A stretch of 64,000 nt of DNA, taken from Nereocystis luetkeana. Taxonomy: Eukaryota; Sar; Phaeophyceae; Laminariales; Laminariaceae. Below, in pieces: positions 37,601 to 50,445 of this stretch; the first letter of the stretch is position 1; each line of letters starts with the position of its first letter. The stretch spans positions 8,517,338-8,581,337 of the forward strand of contig JARUPZ010000013.1 in the NCBI GenBank assembly GCA_031213475.1, in the 5' to 3' direction. The notes beneath the pieces were generated by a model, which made no database searches, was not told the origin of the DNA, and saw only the letters and a program-made list of their open reading frames with translations. The position numbers were made by a program, and so were the translations under genes.

Positions 37601-40600
37601 GGATCAGTACACGTACGTTCCTTTGTCACAGCACCCGTTTGTATCTTCTGCTGTCGTGCAGGTATCAGACCACATGGCATTTCACAGCAGTACTGCCGTA
37701 TATGCAGTCGTACCGATACAAGCTACTCTACTGCTGCTGTAGGAGATCTTGCATTGTGTTTTAGATTGCGTAAAAAACACGACGTGCCAGCTGTACGAAC
37801 ACTGCTCTAGCGTAGGTGTCATACTGCTGTCGATATTATATTCGTTTCGGAGGTTCGGCTCGCGCACCATCCACGTTTTTCTTTTTCGCTTTTGACCTTT
37901 TTTGTACCAGTGTGTGTGTTCTTCACATTAAACCGTTCTTTCTACCCGTCGACATCCAGCACAACCAGTGTCCGTGCCGATTCTTCAGTCCTAGAAGAGA
38001 TACAAGTTATGTGGTCACAAAGCTACGCCACAGAGATACTACGTTGCCACGTACCTGGTATGCAGTAAGCACAGCAGTGGGCAATGCAATGCCATGTGTA
38101 CCGGTCGCCCCGGTGGTTCAAGTGGTTAACCTCGAATTCTACTTGTTTGAGTCCTGGGTTCGAGCCCCAGGTGGGTCGGACTTTGACTTTATTTGCAAAA
38201 ATAAAAAAGGATTCAATTGTTGAGAGCGCCTTGCAGCGTGGGTAGGCACAATTCGATGCGAGTCGACGAGGGAAGAAAAGGCTGAAATCTTCTCGCGATA
38301 AAAATGAAGGCACGTACCGTAGCGGGAAGGGGGGAGAAGAGCCTGCTATGTGACCCCGGGTCTGAGTTACGAGTTGGAAGGAGAGAGAAGAAGATGTGCG
38401 AAGATAATGAATGGGATGAAAAAAAAAGAAGAAAAAAAAAAAAAATGTCATCAAACTAGATACGACAGGCACGACACACACATTCATGAAATAGAGAAAC
38501 GAAAGGAAACAATAAAAGAGAAACAAAAACAAAGAAAAATCGAAAGAGAAAAAGAAAAAAATGAAAGCGAAAGCTAGAAGAAACAATCTGTCGTGCCCCC
38601 CCCCCCCCTCAGGCGAGGTGGCCAACACTTGAAAAATAACGAGCTGGGAAAAAAAGAAAAGAAGAACAAAAACACCACTGCTTGTAAACAGAGTAAGACA
38701 AAGAACCAAGGAAAAATAACTAAGGGAAAATAACAGGCAGACCAAAGCCCAAAGCACCCTCCAGGTGGCGGCAGCAGTTTGTGGTACGAATATAATAGCC
38801 AGGTTCTCCCTGCTAATCCACCTGGTACCTTGCTACTCAGACTGCCGTCTTCGCCCTGTCTTCGCCCTGCGTTCGTCAACTATGCCTAGCCCCTTGGCGT
38901 CACACAATACGAAACGAGCAGAGCAGGTTCGTCACCCAACCACGCCACACGGCTCCTTCAGTACGGCTTATCAATCAGAAAATCAAGAGAAAGAAGTAAA
39001 ATGAAAACCACAAAGAATTGCGCAAGAAAGAAAAAAAACAAAACAAAAAGAGAAGACAAGGGAAGACCACGTTCGAACCAGCTGCACATCCACCTTGCTT
39101 TTCTGAACGTGTGATACACTACATGTTGTGTGTTTTTACGCAAGGCAACGAGTTCGGGCGCGCTTACGTTTGACGTGCGTTCATACTTCGACATTTCACA
39201 GCTACTACCAATACTTGAGAGCAAAGCAAAGTACGTTCGAGAAAATGCTGCTGTACAGTAGGTACTTACTACACTCGCAGTATTTTGGGGGTTTTGTACT
39301 CCAGACACTGCGAGTACTCGCAGTATTTTGTGCTTCTGCACTACTACTTCAGATACTACTGCGTATACTTTCGGGCTCGCACTAGTTCGGGGCTCTCGCT
39401 ACTGCTGCTGTCGTGGATACTCCCTGTTGTGCTTCAAGGATCTCGGGGTTCTGTACCACGGGTGCTGCGAGTAGTATTATATATATATAGTCTTTTAGCA
39501 GTATTTTGTTCGTTGGTAGCATTCGTATCGCTGCTTCTGCGAGTACTCGCAGTATACTGAAATACCCTCAATGTGTCCAGTATGTTTCGGGTATGAGTAT
39601 ACTTCGACCGTCTGTGCACCGTGTCGGCAAATTCTCAGGCCCACTGCTCGGCCTAAAACACTCCCAGATGGTCCCACGAGTGGGAGTTGAAGCACATTAC
39701 TTTCGCTGGGGACAACTCGAGTACTTGGAGCGCTGGCAGTATTTTGAGATATTATGCACTCCCGAGGAGTAGTGTTTCGATACGGCGAGTATTGTTTGTT
39801 GTTGTTGTTGTTGTTCTCACATTAACTCACAATACAATGCAGTCCGTGGTCGCAGGACAGGCTCCAATAACTCTGGAGTGGAAGAAATACCTCAAGGAAA
39901 ACAGAGGCGAAAACAATATACTTGCCTATGCTCTCGGGGTTCGGTACTGCTCATACTCTCAATACTCTCAGTGCTTAGGCCTTCTCAGTACTCGCAATAT
40001 CTTGGCCGCCAGTACTCCAATACTCTCTCAGTACTCGGACTACGATTTGTGCTCGAGCATTTATCTGTAAAACCTTGATGTTACCTGGAGCACCAAGAAA
40101 CTTTGTTTTGGGGGGATATATGTTGTATTTGCTGTATCTTACTCAGCCGGTCACAAAATATAATGACGCAACCTGGACCTCAGACAACTTTTTGTAATAC
40201 GTACTTTACTTTATCGCGCGAGTCAATATCCACTTATCGGTACCCTATTTATATGGTAATATTGTAGTAATGATCCCACACAAATTCCGCAAACAGCATA
40301 GTCTGTCCTAAAACATACCAGGTACCAGGTATGCGTGTGTGTTCTTCACGTTAGTGATGGGTGGATACAGCTACTACTGTACCTCCAAACAGGTGTGCAG
40401 GATTTCATACGAACGAGTATTAAATATCTCTTGCGCCACTCCCCTAGGCACCCCCCGGAGGGGGGAACCTTGTACGCAGTATCGTTGGAATGGCTATGAA
40501 GGATGCCTGACGCGTGCAAGGATAGACGTTTCAATGAGGGGTGGCATTTTTCGGCCAAAACTTTTCTGACCACCGGGTGTCCTTGCGGGCGCTGACGAAC

Positions 40601-43600
40601 TGTACCCTAAACCGTTGGTACGGCTTTATTGGTTAGCGTGTTTTATAGTGTAATCGCTGTACACCTACGCCATCGAGAGTTGCATCGTGCTTCTCGCCGC
40701 CAGTGTTTGTATGAGAGGTACAGCCCTCACCGTTGCATGTGCCGCCCTGCGCCTCTTGCGGTCTCTGCATGCGCGCCCCACCTCCACGCCAAAACATGAA
40801 CATTTTTTTTATACTTCCGTTTTCTCACCTTCGGCTGGAGAGACCCCCTCGCCGAAGGTGAGAAAAAGGGATTGTTTTTCGGCTTTGCCCAGTATACTGG
40901 ACAAGACCAGTGTACTGGATCCTGAGACAGCCAGTATTTATGGTTCTGGCTTGGGACAGCCAAATACCTAACCTCAGAAAGACTGATCATGTAGGAACAT
41001 GTGTAAAGAACTGCGCGGACGGTTTCGGGAAAAAAAAAAACTTGGATTGAGATCGTGGTTGTTTTTGGCGTTTGTATGTACCGCTCTGGCCGGGAATATA
41101 ATCACCGTTCGGGTTGTTTTCGCCCTTTGTATACTCCGTTTTTGTATTATCCCAAAGGGAGGCGTTCTTCGATAGGGGTATATAGCATTTTTTTATCGAA
41201 GAATTCTGGCTTGCGGAGTTCCTTAACCCCTTTAGAACCGCAGTCCCGTTATGGGGACAAACTACTTGAAATTTGAGTGGTTTGTCCCCAAAACGGGACT
41301 GCGGTTCTAAAAGGGTTAAGGGTACCTACCTTCACCCTTTTAGGACTGCAGTCCCGCTTTTGGGACAGACGACTCAAAATGTAAGTAGTTTGTCCCCACG
41401 ACGGGACTGCAGTTTTGCCCTACAAGGGTCGTGGCTTAGGACTGGCTGGGGTTTTTTAGTCTGTGTTTTATCGCTTGTGATGGTAATTTTAGTATGATGT
41501 GTCTGCAGTAGGCCATGCATGGCATTGCTTGTCTGGTTGTACTTTCTTTTTCACCGTCAAGGCCAGCTGTTGGGTACAAGGGTCTATTACGTTGGACCAT
41601 AGTTGATAGGACCTATGGTATACATGAAAACCTATACCGGTATATTTAACCATTCTTACTTACAAGATTTGGTCCTATTAACTATAGTCCCCCGTGATGG
41701 AGCTCCTGGATCCTCAGAGAATTAAGATTGTACAACTGGTATTGTTCCGCAAACTTGTCTATGGGCGGTATGTCTTTTTTTGGTTTTCCTCCAATGCCTG
41801 CTACATACCCTTACATACCGTAGAATGCGTCAAGAACAATCCTCGAAACATTCCTCAGAACAGTCCTCAGAAAATTCAAACGCGTATCCCAAGCAGTTTG
41901 TTTCCAAGACCGTCGGAGCAGCAATTTTTACAGCTTGTAAAGAGGGTTGACTTCGCCTGTACGGGGAGGGGGTGCGTGTGATCGTTTTGGAAGGTTCGTT
42001 TATCCTCGACAATAAAGTTAAGTGTGTTAACACTCTTGTTTTTTTTAAAAATATATATTTTCGGAAGGCTCTCGGCCAGATTTTTCCTAAAACAGGGTAC
42101 GAAAAGGTCGAGAGTTACACTTTTCGGAAGGCTCTCGGCCAGACTTTTCCGAAAACAGGGGCGTTCTACGATTCAGGTGTCACATTTTTGGGGGGAAACA
42201 AAAATAATCTGCGTCACCACGACACCGTTGCCGGGCGTAACAGGGTACTAACCCAAGGGGGCGGAAGTACGACGGTTCGTGGGGATATCTGTATCTAACT
42301 TTTCAAGGTGCGCGCCCCACAGATGCTGAGCGTCAGTGAGTCGAACGTATGTGTTCGTCCCCGTTCAATTCGGCCTTGTACCAAGGGGGAACAGAGGAAC
42401 CCAAGAAATTTTAGCTTGAACCTTGATCGTTGTGCAAGGCCTCAACTCGTCGCTCGGTATTGCCGCTCTGGAAACATGGGAGCGCTGAAAAACGATCGCG
42501 CCCCAGTGCCAAGTGAACGAACGCTCTTTTTTTCGGTGTAAGGGGGCAATGGTTCACACGTCGAACAGATCATCTTCAGATCATCAGTTCCCACAATCCG
42601 TGAACCAGATCTTCCGGAGCAGATAGCTTTCTGATCTGTATGATATGTATGATTTGTATGATCTGTATGATCTGGCTCGTGTTGCCGGGTGGGAGCCGTA
42701 CAACTAATCATATGCGGACCGTATTTCCTGCGTGAGACAACATCAAAACCCGTACGTACAGTAGTATGCGCGATGGAAGTATGACACACACAGCTTGCAA
42801 TTATGATGAGTTCCGACGAAATCCCCGGTTTCATCGCAGCTGTTGTTGTTTTTTCAAGTTTTGTTGAAAAAATCTGCATGATCTACAATACCACATGTTC
42901 CCGGGTTGGATCTGTACTCTTCAGACCCTCCACACAACCATCTCGTGGCGGGTTTGGGGATCTATATGATCTATCTGTATGGATATGACCTATACGAAGT
43001 GTGGTGACCACATTGTTTGGCACAGGCGCACCGCCGCCACCGCCGCCACCGCCGGCGCCGGCGCCGCCGTGCCTACGATAGCCCCGATCGCACGGAACGG
43101 GGTGTCTGCGCCCCTCCAATCGGCATGTTATTAACAGCCACTGGGCTCTTGAATCAATAGCCCGGTGAAGCCTTGAATTTCATACCAGGTATATCTTTTT
43201 TCGTCCACAAAGTCCTCTGGTTTTATTCGGTATTTTCAAGTATATGTATACGTATGTTTGTCAAAGTTTCGTACTTTTGCCAACTCTTCTCTTCGTACAA
43301 AGCACTTTTCGGCAAAACACCAACTGCTCGGGCACATGAAGCCCGGCCGGACACATTGGTCCAGGTCTCGGCGCGATCCGTGCACGTTGGAGCGCGTGAC
43401 AGGCGCTTGAAGTTTTTTTTTCCGGCGGGAGTGGATAAGGCGATTTCCCTGGTTTCGATACGAGAGGCCTTATTTCGTACGTACGTACGTACCTCTAAAA
43501 TGTCGTCTTTTTTTTGGTCCTTCATGTACTCTTAGTACCTACCGGTACATTTTTTTGCGTCTGAACACAACACACAACACAGACAACAGACAGCCCAATA

Positions 43601-46600
43601 CAGCAGCAGAGCAGAGAGCGTAGTTAACCCCAGCTGCATACAGCACTGCAACCCCGTCTTCCAGCAGCAGCACAGTGATCAGTCACGGGCACGTGTGGCA
43701 GGTCTACATGCTGCTGTATTATTGCTGGGGCTACCTGCTTTTTTATGACCCGAGATCGATCATCCCGCAACAACACACCTCTCTCTCTGCTTCTTCAACG
43801 TATTGTTGTGTGTTAACACTGTCACTGCCCCAGCCGTGCTCGACACAGTGCTCCAACAGCAGCAGGTAGAGTACTCTGCGCATGTGGCAGATCCGCGCTG
43901 TACTCTCAGTACTACAGCAAGCAGTGGTGTTTGTTGTTGTTGTTGTCTTCGGCATATTGTACTATGCACGTACCTGCTGCATGCAGTGTGTGACCGGCAT
44001 TTTTTACTCCGTACCGATCACCCCCGGATCGCAGCTACTCGTTCCTACAAGGAATCGCGTACAGCAGCATTCGTACAAAAATACTCCAAGTTACGGACTG
44101 CTGTGTGCCCTATACTGCTGACCGATCCTAGAGCCGGCCGAAAGAGCACCAGTACACGTTCCTTTGTCGCAGTACGCGTATCTTGTGCTGTCGTATCAGA
44201 TCACATGTCATTTTAAAGCAGTACTGTGTTGTACATACATGCTGTTATATCCTGCGATGTGTCTTAGATTGCGTGAAAACACACAACGTGTCAGTGTGCG
44301 AGTACTGCGGTATGTAGCGTATGTATGGTCGATGACACACTGCACTTGATAATTATATTTTTTTCGTCACTTATGTACCGAGGTTCGACTCGGACGATCC
44401 TTGCTCTTTTTTTCCCTCCAAATTTGCACCAGTACATTATTATAATACTCACTCGTAGTATCATACGACAAATAAACCGATTTGATGCACATCAAGACTA
44501 CCCCAACCAACATCCCTCCTGAGAAGCATCTACCAAAAACCCGCTGTCCACACCCACCTTGCTTTTCTGACGTGCTTTTTACGCGTATGACACACTTACC
44601 CGACAAGTTGTGTGTGTTCACGCAATGCCACGGAGTTTGGGCGCGCGTACGCTTGGCGTGCGTTCATACACCTCAACCTTTGACAGTTTAGTTGGTTGCT
44701 CCCAATACTTGAGACTTAACCCCTTTAGAACCGCAGTCCCGTTTTGGGGACAAGCTACTTGAAATTTGAGTGGTTTGTCCCCCAAACGGAACTGCGGCTC
44801 TAAAAGGGTTAATCAAAGTACGTTCGAGAAAAATACTTTAGGTACTACTTCGTGCACTCGCAGTATTCCGGGTTTGCACTGCAGCAGCAGCAGATAGATA
44901 CTGCGAGTACTCGCAGTATTACTGTGTAGTATTTCGAGGTTCTGTGCTGCTACTATATACTGAGGATACTACTCTGCGGATACTTTCGGGCTCGCACTAA
45001 TTCGGGATTCGATTCGAGGTTCTGCACTTGAGATATTTTCTGTACTCCCAAGTATTTCGTGTTTCAATACTAATGCGGGTACACCTTTTTTTGCCTGTAT
45101 TCTCGAGCTTCCGTACTGTGCCCCTACTCTCAGTATACTCTCGGTGGTTGGGCCTTCTCAGTACTAACTTAATACTGGCCTCCGTACTGCTCATACTCTC
45201 AGTTTACTCTCAGTAGGTGGGCCTTCTCAGTACTCACTGTTTGTTGGCCTCCAGTACTTCAATACTCTCAGTACTCGGACTACGAGCTATTCTCGAGCAT
45301 CTTCTACTCTACTCGTGTGTCCGTGAAGATATTTTATTATCCAGAGCGCCAAAAAACATATTTTTTTAGGGAGGAATGGAAGTATTTTGTATGTATGTGC
45401 TGGATTTTACTCAGCCGGTCACAAAGGAATCTAACGCAACCTCGACCTCATGCAACTTATTGTAATTAAATTTACGCCGCAAGCAACGAAATGATCGCCG
45501 CGAGTCATCTGTTCAGGATCAATATCCACTCACCGGTATATCCTCTTTTGTTTTATTGTATACCTGGTACGAAGTATAGGAGTAAATTAATGTGATCGCG
45601 CACTATTTCGACTAACAGCACTATGTAGTCTGTCCTTAAAAATAAGGGTGTGTGTTCTTTACATGATGGGGGGATGCAGTTAGTTCTCAACAGGCAGTTG
45701 GTTCTCAACAGGTGTGCAGGTATTTTCATACGAGCATTAGTCCGCTCTTGCGCCACTCCCCTAGGCACTACCCGGAGGGGAACGTTGTACTTCCGTACGA
45801 ATATGTTGTATATATTTTCAGCTATCCCCTCTCTAGACAGTCCTACTTTTCGTCCAAGTAAATCAGAAGTGGCTCCGTCGCCGAAAGGCAACGTTGTGCC
45901 CAAGTTTCTCAAGAAACAGACCGTCACCAGGATCTATTCCGGGGGACCAGAGTAAATAGGACCAAATAGTGTCAGTAGAAACAGGGAAATATATAGGTTT
46001 TTGTGTGTGCCGTAGGTCCTATTTACTATGGTCCCCCGTAATGGTATTTCCTTACTCTTCGAAAGTTCTGCCTTCGAGTCAGCCTCGTCTTTTAATTGTG
46101 CAGCAAAGGGTCGGGCTCGTCTTGGAACGGTTAATGATGTCGGTCGCTGTCAAAGCTTGGCATATGTGTCAGAAGGCATGTCGAGCAAGGCACAACGTGC
46201 GCTGTCGAGGGTGTACGGCCGAGTGTTCCAGACTAATACCTACCACTCTGTCCCATTATATAAACCCGGTTGTACTTCAGTTGTTTATCCAAAATGCGCC
46301 TATATTTCGGGACAGAGTGATAGTATTTTGGTCTCAGTCAAGGCGTGTCAAGGCAACGCTGCTGTCTGGCAAGGGGTGAGAGTGCTGTCTCCTGACATCT
46401 TCGCTGCTTTGTGTCGTATCGTGTGGTCACGCCCCCCCCTCATGCGGGCGAGATGCCATGACACTCCGCCCATGTTATGAAGACAAAAATCAGACAGCGA
46501 TCAGCTGTGAGACCGAACGCCACATCAACAGTACCACTTTGTGGCTGCTCCATCTTGATCTCAGCAACATGGTGCCCAAGAAGATGGGGTGCATATCCCG

Positions 46601-49600
46601 TATGGAGACCAATGTTGGTCCACTATGTTCTCCATGTGTCGAAATACAACAAAATGGGGCGTATACGCCGCTATCTTGTTGCCGCGTTTTTTCGTGCCGC
46701 AAGCACGGAGGACACTATATGCAATATATATGCTTGCGGATGCTATATGCGAGAACGATACTCTCACAAAGAAGGTGCACGTACGAGGACGATACGCAGA
46801 ACAAGGACGTTTGAAGTACGTACGGGTAGTGTTTATGTTTACCATACGCACCGCTGTTTCGCAGCCTTTGTGCTTTTCGGTGGCGAAATAATTGTCAGGA
46901 AGATTGAAGACCCACAAAGTCACGCGAGGTCGAAGATTTCGTCGAAAGTCACCTTTGCAAGCTGTGTGTGGTACCTGGCACAGTACATCTCTATACAATC
47001 GTGAGGTCGAGGACTCTGTCGAAGCGCATCCTTGCGAGCTGTGTGTGATACTTCGATCGCGCGTAGTACGTTTTTTTTACGGGCTCATGTAGGGCCTGGT
47101 ACAAGCTTTGGGGAAGACAAAATCTGAAGCTGCAGAATCATAGTGTTTGATGATACACACACACATACACATACACGTATAGTAATGATCTCTCTTTATT
47201 GCCGGTAAGCGCCAGCCAATATTGCCGGCACTATAGCGGCATTGTAGAGGGACCACTGCTGCACAGCTGCTCCCAACGCACTTCATACTCGGGAGTATGC
47301 TCGGATTATCGAGTACTTTTCGTAGCCCGAGTACTGCGAGTACTGGGAGTATAAACAGCACTACTGTAGGCCCAAACACTGCGAGTGCTGGGAGTATGAG
47401 AAGTACGCACAGGAACCTGAGCACAGGCAGTACCCGCAGTACAAAGATCCGTGATACTTGGGAGTACTCAGGGTATCAAGAGCATTACACCCGTGGATAC
47501 TGCGAGTACTGGCAGCACGAACTCCCGAAACACTGCCAGGACTCTCAAGTATCCCTGTTGCCCCCCCCCCCCCCCCCCCCCGAACGTCATTAGCTCCATC
47601 CAACTCGCGCTCGTGGGACCGACCATCCGTGAACGCTTTCTGCAGTTGAACGGGGATGAAAATATCGAAACGGTGCGCAGATGGTCGAAGTACAATGCAT
47701 GCTCCGAATACATTGCGCATACTGAGAGTACCTCGGTACTCCAGGTACTCCCAGGGCTCGCAGTACCAATGGACGAAGTGCTGCCCGTAGGTGGCAGTAC
47801 CCGCAGAACGGCAGTATTCCACAGCGGCATTGAATGCCGAAATTCCGCGAATATGGCAGTATCCCACAGTGCAGAATGTTGGAAGTCTTGCGAGTACTCG
47901 CAGCATTCCGCGGCACATGACTCCCAAATACTCTTGAGTACGCAAGTCCCTGAAACGGTTTTTCTACGCCCAGGCACTGGGAGCACCTGTGCACCACTGC
48001 ACTTACTACCTCTATTACGGGGAACCATAGTTAATAGTACCAAATAGTGTTGGTAAAAATTGTTAAATATATAGTTTTTTATGTATACCATAGGTCCTAT
48101 TAACTATGGTCCCCCGTAATAGCTGCCGGCGAGCCTGTATCTGTCGACGGCGGCTAGCTCTCAGCTACTTTAGCTGCTATGATACCTGGTACTACTTGTA
48201 GGTATATAGGACGACCGTGTGCCCGAGGGCATGGGTGCTAGAATGCTGGTGGTACAGTAGTACGTATATAGCGCCGGTTGTGTTTTCGTTAACTCCGTCG
48301 TCGAGTAACGCCTTTTGCCGCTTAGCAAAATCTGTCTTTGCAGTCGCAGTGTTCTGCACACACAGACACACGGACACACACATCTGTCGACTACCGCCTC
48401 CTTTTGGTTCTGTAGGCTTGATCGCCGTTGCGTCCCGGCATTTTAGGGATGCGAGGGTCTGCGTGTGGTCATACGACTACGGCCATGCATGGCATGAGTA
48501 CATGAATACCCCCCCTCCCCCCAAACTTCCGCCTCCGTCAACTGACGGCTCTTTTGGTTTGGTAACCTCCACCATCTTTGTCGCGGCGGTCCCCCCCCCC
48601 CTATTGTATGTAGGTTGGGTTGGCGTCGTTTGGCAACGACACTGTAAAACTTGCCGCTCACTAGTTGAGCTAGACTGCAAGGGTACCGCTTTTTTTGTTT
48701 AGGCGGTCGGTCGAGTTGGATAATTTGTGCGAGGTGAAGAACCTTTACTCCTCACAGAGGTAATGGTCGTACAGTATCACGTACTGTAGTGTTTTTGGTA
48801 AGGCACCCAAGAGGCAGTTAGTTGATACTCCCATTGCTGTCTCTGGAAGTGACTGCTGTACACCGGAAATTTATTCCCTCGTTAAAGCTGTCATCCATAC
48901 CCAAGTCCGCCTCACAGGCGGTCCTTAGTAGGATGCAGCCCACCCTGTAAGCGACTCGCCGGACACCTCACGGCGCTTCGCCCTCAGCGCGAGCAATGCC
49001 TGCCTGGTCGGTGAACACCCGATATGCTCCGTCCCGGCATTGTAGGGATGCGAGGGTCTATGGTCGTACGACTACGGCCATACCTGGTACAAGAGATCGA
49101 GTGCATCTCTCGTATCGAGTACACCCCCCCCTCCCCCTCTTCCCGTCAACTAACGCCTTTCGTTGTTTTATGAACTCCATCGTCTATATGTGTCGCTGTG
49201 TCTTGCTTCCCCGCCCCCCCCCCCCCCCCCCTTCCCCCTTCCCGCTCGTCGACAAACTCGTTCCAGGTCCGCCGTTCGAGGGCGATAGAAGCAATGTTAT
49301 CACCTTGCCGAGGACTCCTTCCGCGGTTGGCGCCGGTTCTTCGTCGCCATCGCGGGGTTTGGCTGCTGCTGGTACTGCTGCTGGCAGGTCGAAGCGCTGC
49401 GACTGGGAGTGTACCAAGGTTAGTGGGATAGGGTCAGGGTAAGGGTTGGGGTTAGGGTCTAACGTTAGGGTCTGGGTTGATTAAGGCCGAGGTTGATTTG
49501 ATGTAAGGGAAGGGTTAGGGTTAAGGTTATAAGGGCTGAGGGTATGTTTTAGGGTTAGGGTTAGTAGGTGTTAGGGTTAGGGTTAGGGTCTCTATAGTCT

Positions 49601-50411
49601 TTTTTCCAATAGTTAGGAGTGCAGTTCCGTTTTGGGGACGAACCGCTCAAATTCTAAGTAGTTTGCCCCCCCAAACGTGACTGCGGTCCTAACAGTTCTA
49701 TATAGGTTTAGCTCAGGGTTAGGGTCTGGCTTAATTAAGGCCACGGTTCTGGTTAGGTTTAAAGAAGTTAAGGAGGCCTGGCCTTAGTTTGGTCAGGGTT
49801 ATCAGTCGGGGTTTTGAGTCTCGGTTCCGGGTCAGGATTCATCAAGGCCGGTCAGGGTCAGTTATGGCACAAGGTTAGGGTTAGGGTCAGGGTTAGGGTT
49901 AGGTTTAGAGATAGGGTTGGGGGTAGGGTTAGGGTCAGGGTTAATTAAGTGTCAGGTTTAGGGTTGGGGTTAGGGTTAGGATCAAGGGTCTTGCTTCATC
50001 AAGGTCAGGGTGAGGTTCAAGGGTTGGCGTCTAATGTTAGGCTTGAGGGTATTGGTCAGGGTTAGGGTTAGGGTTAGGGCTCAGAGTCGGGGTCGAGTGT
50101 TGGGATTGTACATGATGCTGCGCGCGTTTTCGTGCATGTTGTTGTAGTCAATATATACCTGGTATTAATAGTATTCGTATTACGGGGGACCATAGTAAAT
50201 AGGACCTACGGTACACACAAAAAACTATATATTCACCTATTTTTAGTAACAAAATTTGGTCCTGATTTTTATGGTCCCCCGTAATAGTGGTTGGGATTGG
50301 CAATTGTAGCTAGTCGTCCCGTAACCCAGTGTGGGGGATGCTGTGCCTCCTCAGTTTTGTTCTTTAAGTCCCGATGGATTAGCGATTGTTGTTGTTATTG
50401 TTGGGTTAGGG

Positions 50412-50445
<34 letters not shown>

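Larger units (their letters stand above)
36520..40600 (+). repeat. Large duplicated unit, copy 1 (~4 kb)
   Basis: Blocks at 36545-36790, 37040-37180, 37230-37800, 39090-40070 and 40080-40590 match 43243-43510, 43540-43680, 43740-44330, 44565-45320 and 45340-45790 in the same order. Markers include AAGCCCGGCCGGACAC, TCTCGGCGCGATCCGTGCAC and CACTCCCCTAGGCAC. A SINE and A-rich sequence fill 37960-39080 in this copy only. No conserved protein frame was found, so it is probably a large non-autonomous element or a segmental duplication. Confidence 0.75.
21615..49266. other. Putative 27.6-kb intron 2 of gene 2, or gene-free repeat region
   Basis: Phase 1 leaving exon 2 and the two-nucleotide entry into exon 3 agree, so direct splicing is possible. 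I see no exon of the family's first RRM here, no transposase and no reverse transcriptase. Open frames at 21853-22302, 28584-28039 (minus), 35782-36129 and 46028-47092 show no family motifs. The content is MITEs (A, B, E, G), family D copies, SINEs, a 4-kb duplicated unit and trinucleotide runs. If exons 1-2 belong to another gene, this would instead be intergenic. Confidence 0.5.

Noticed and set aside
38105..38180. tRNA gene with A and B boxes
   Set aside because: No closed acceptor stem or clear anticodon arm; the sequence continues into a repeated SINE body.
46028..47092. Overlapping plus-strand frames that might be a transposase
   Set aside because: No DDE or other catalytic pattern, overlapping frames of equal quality, and MITEs (45937, 46243) lie within or beside them.
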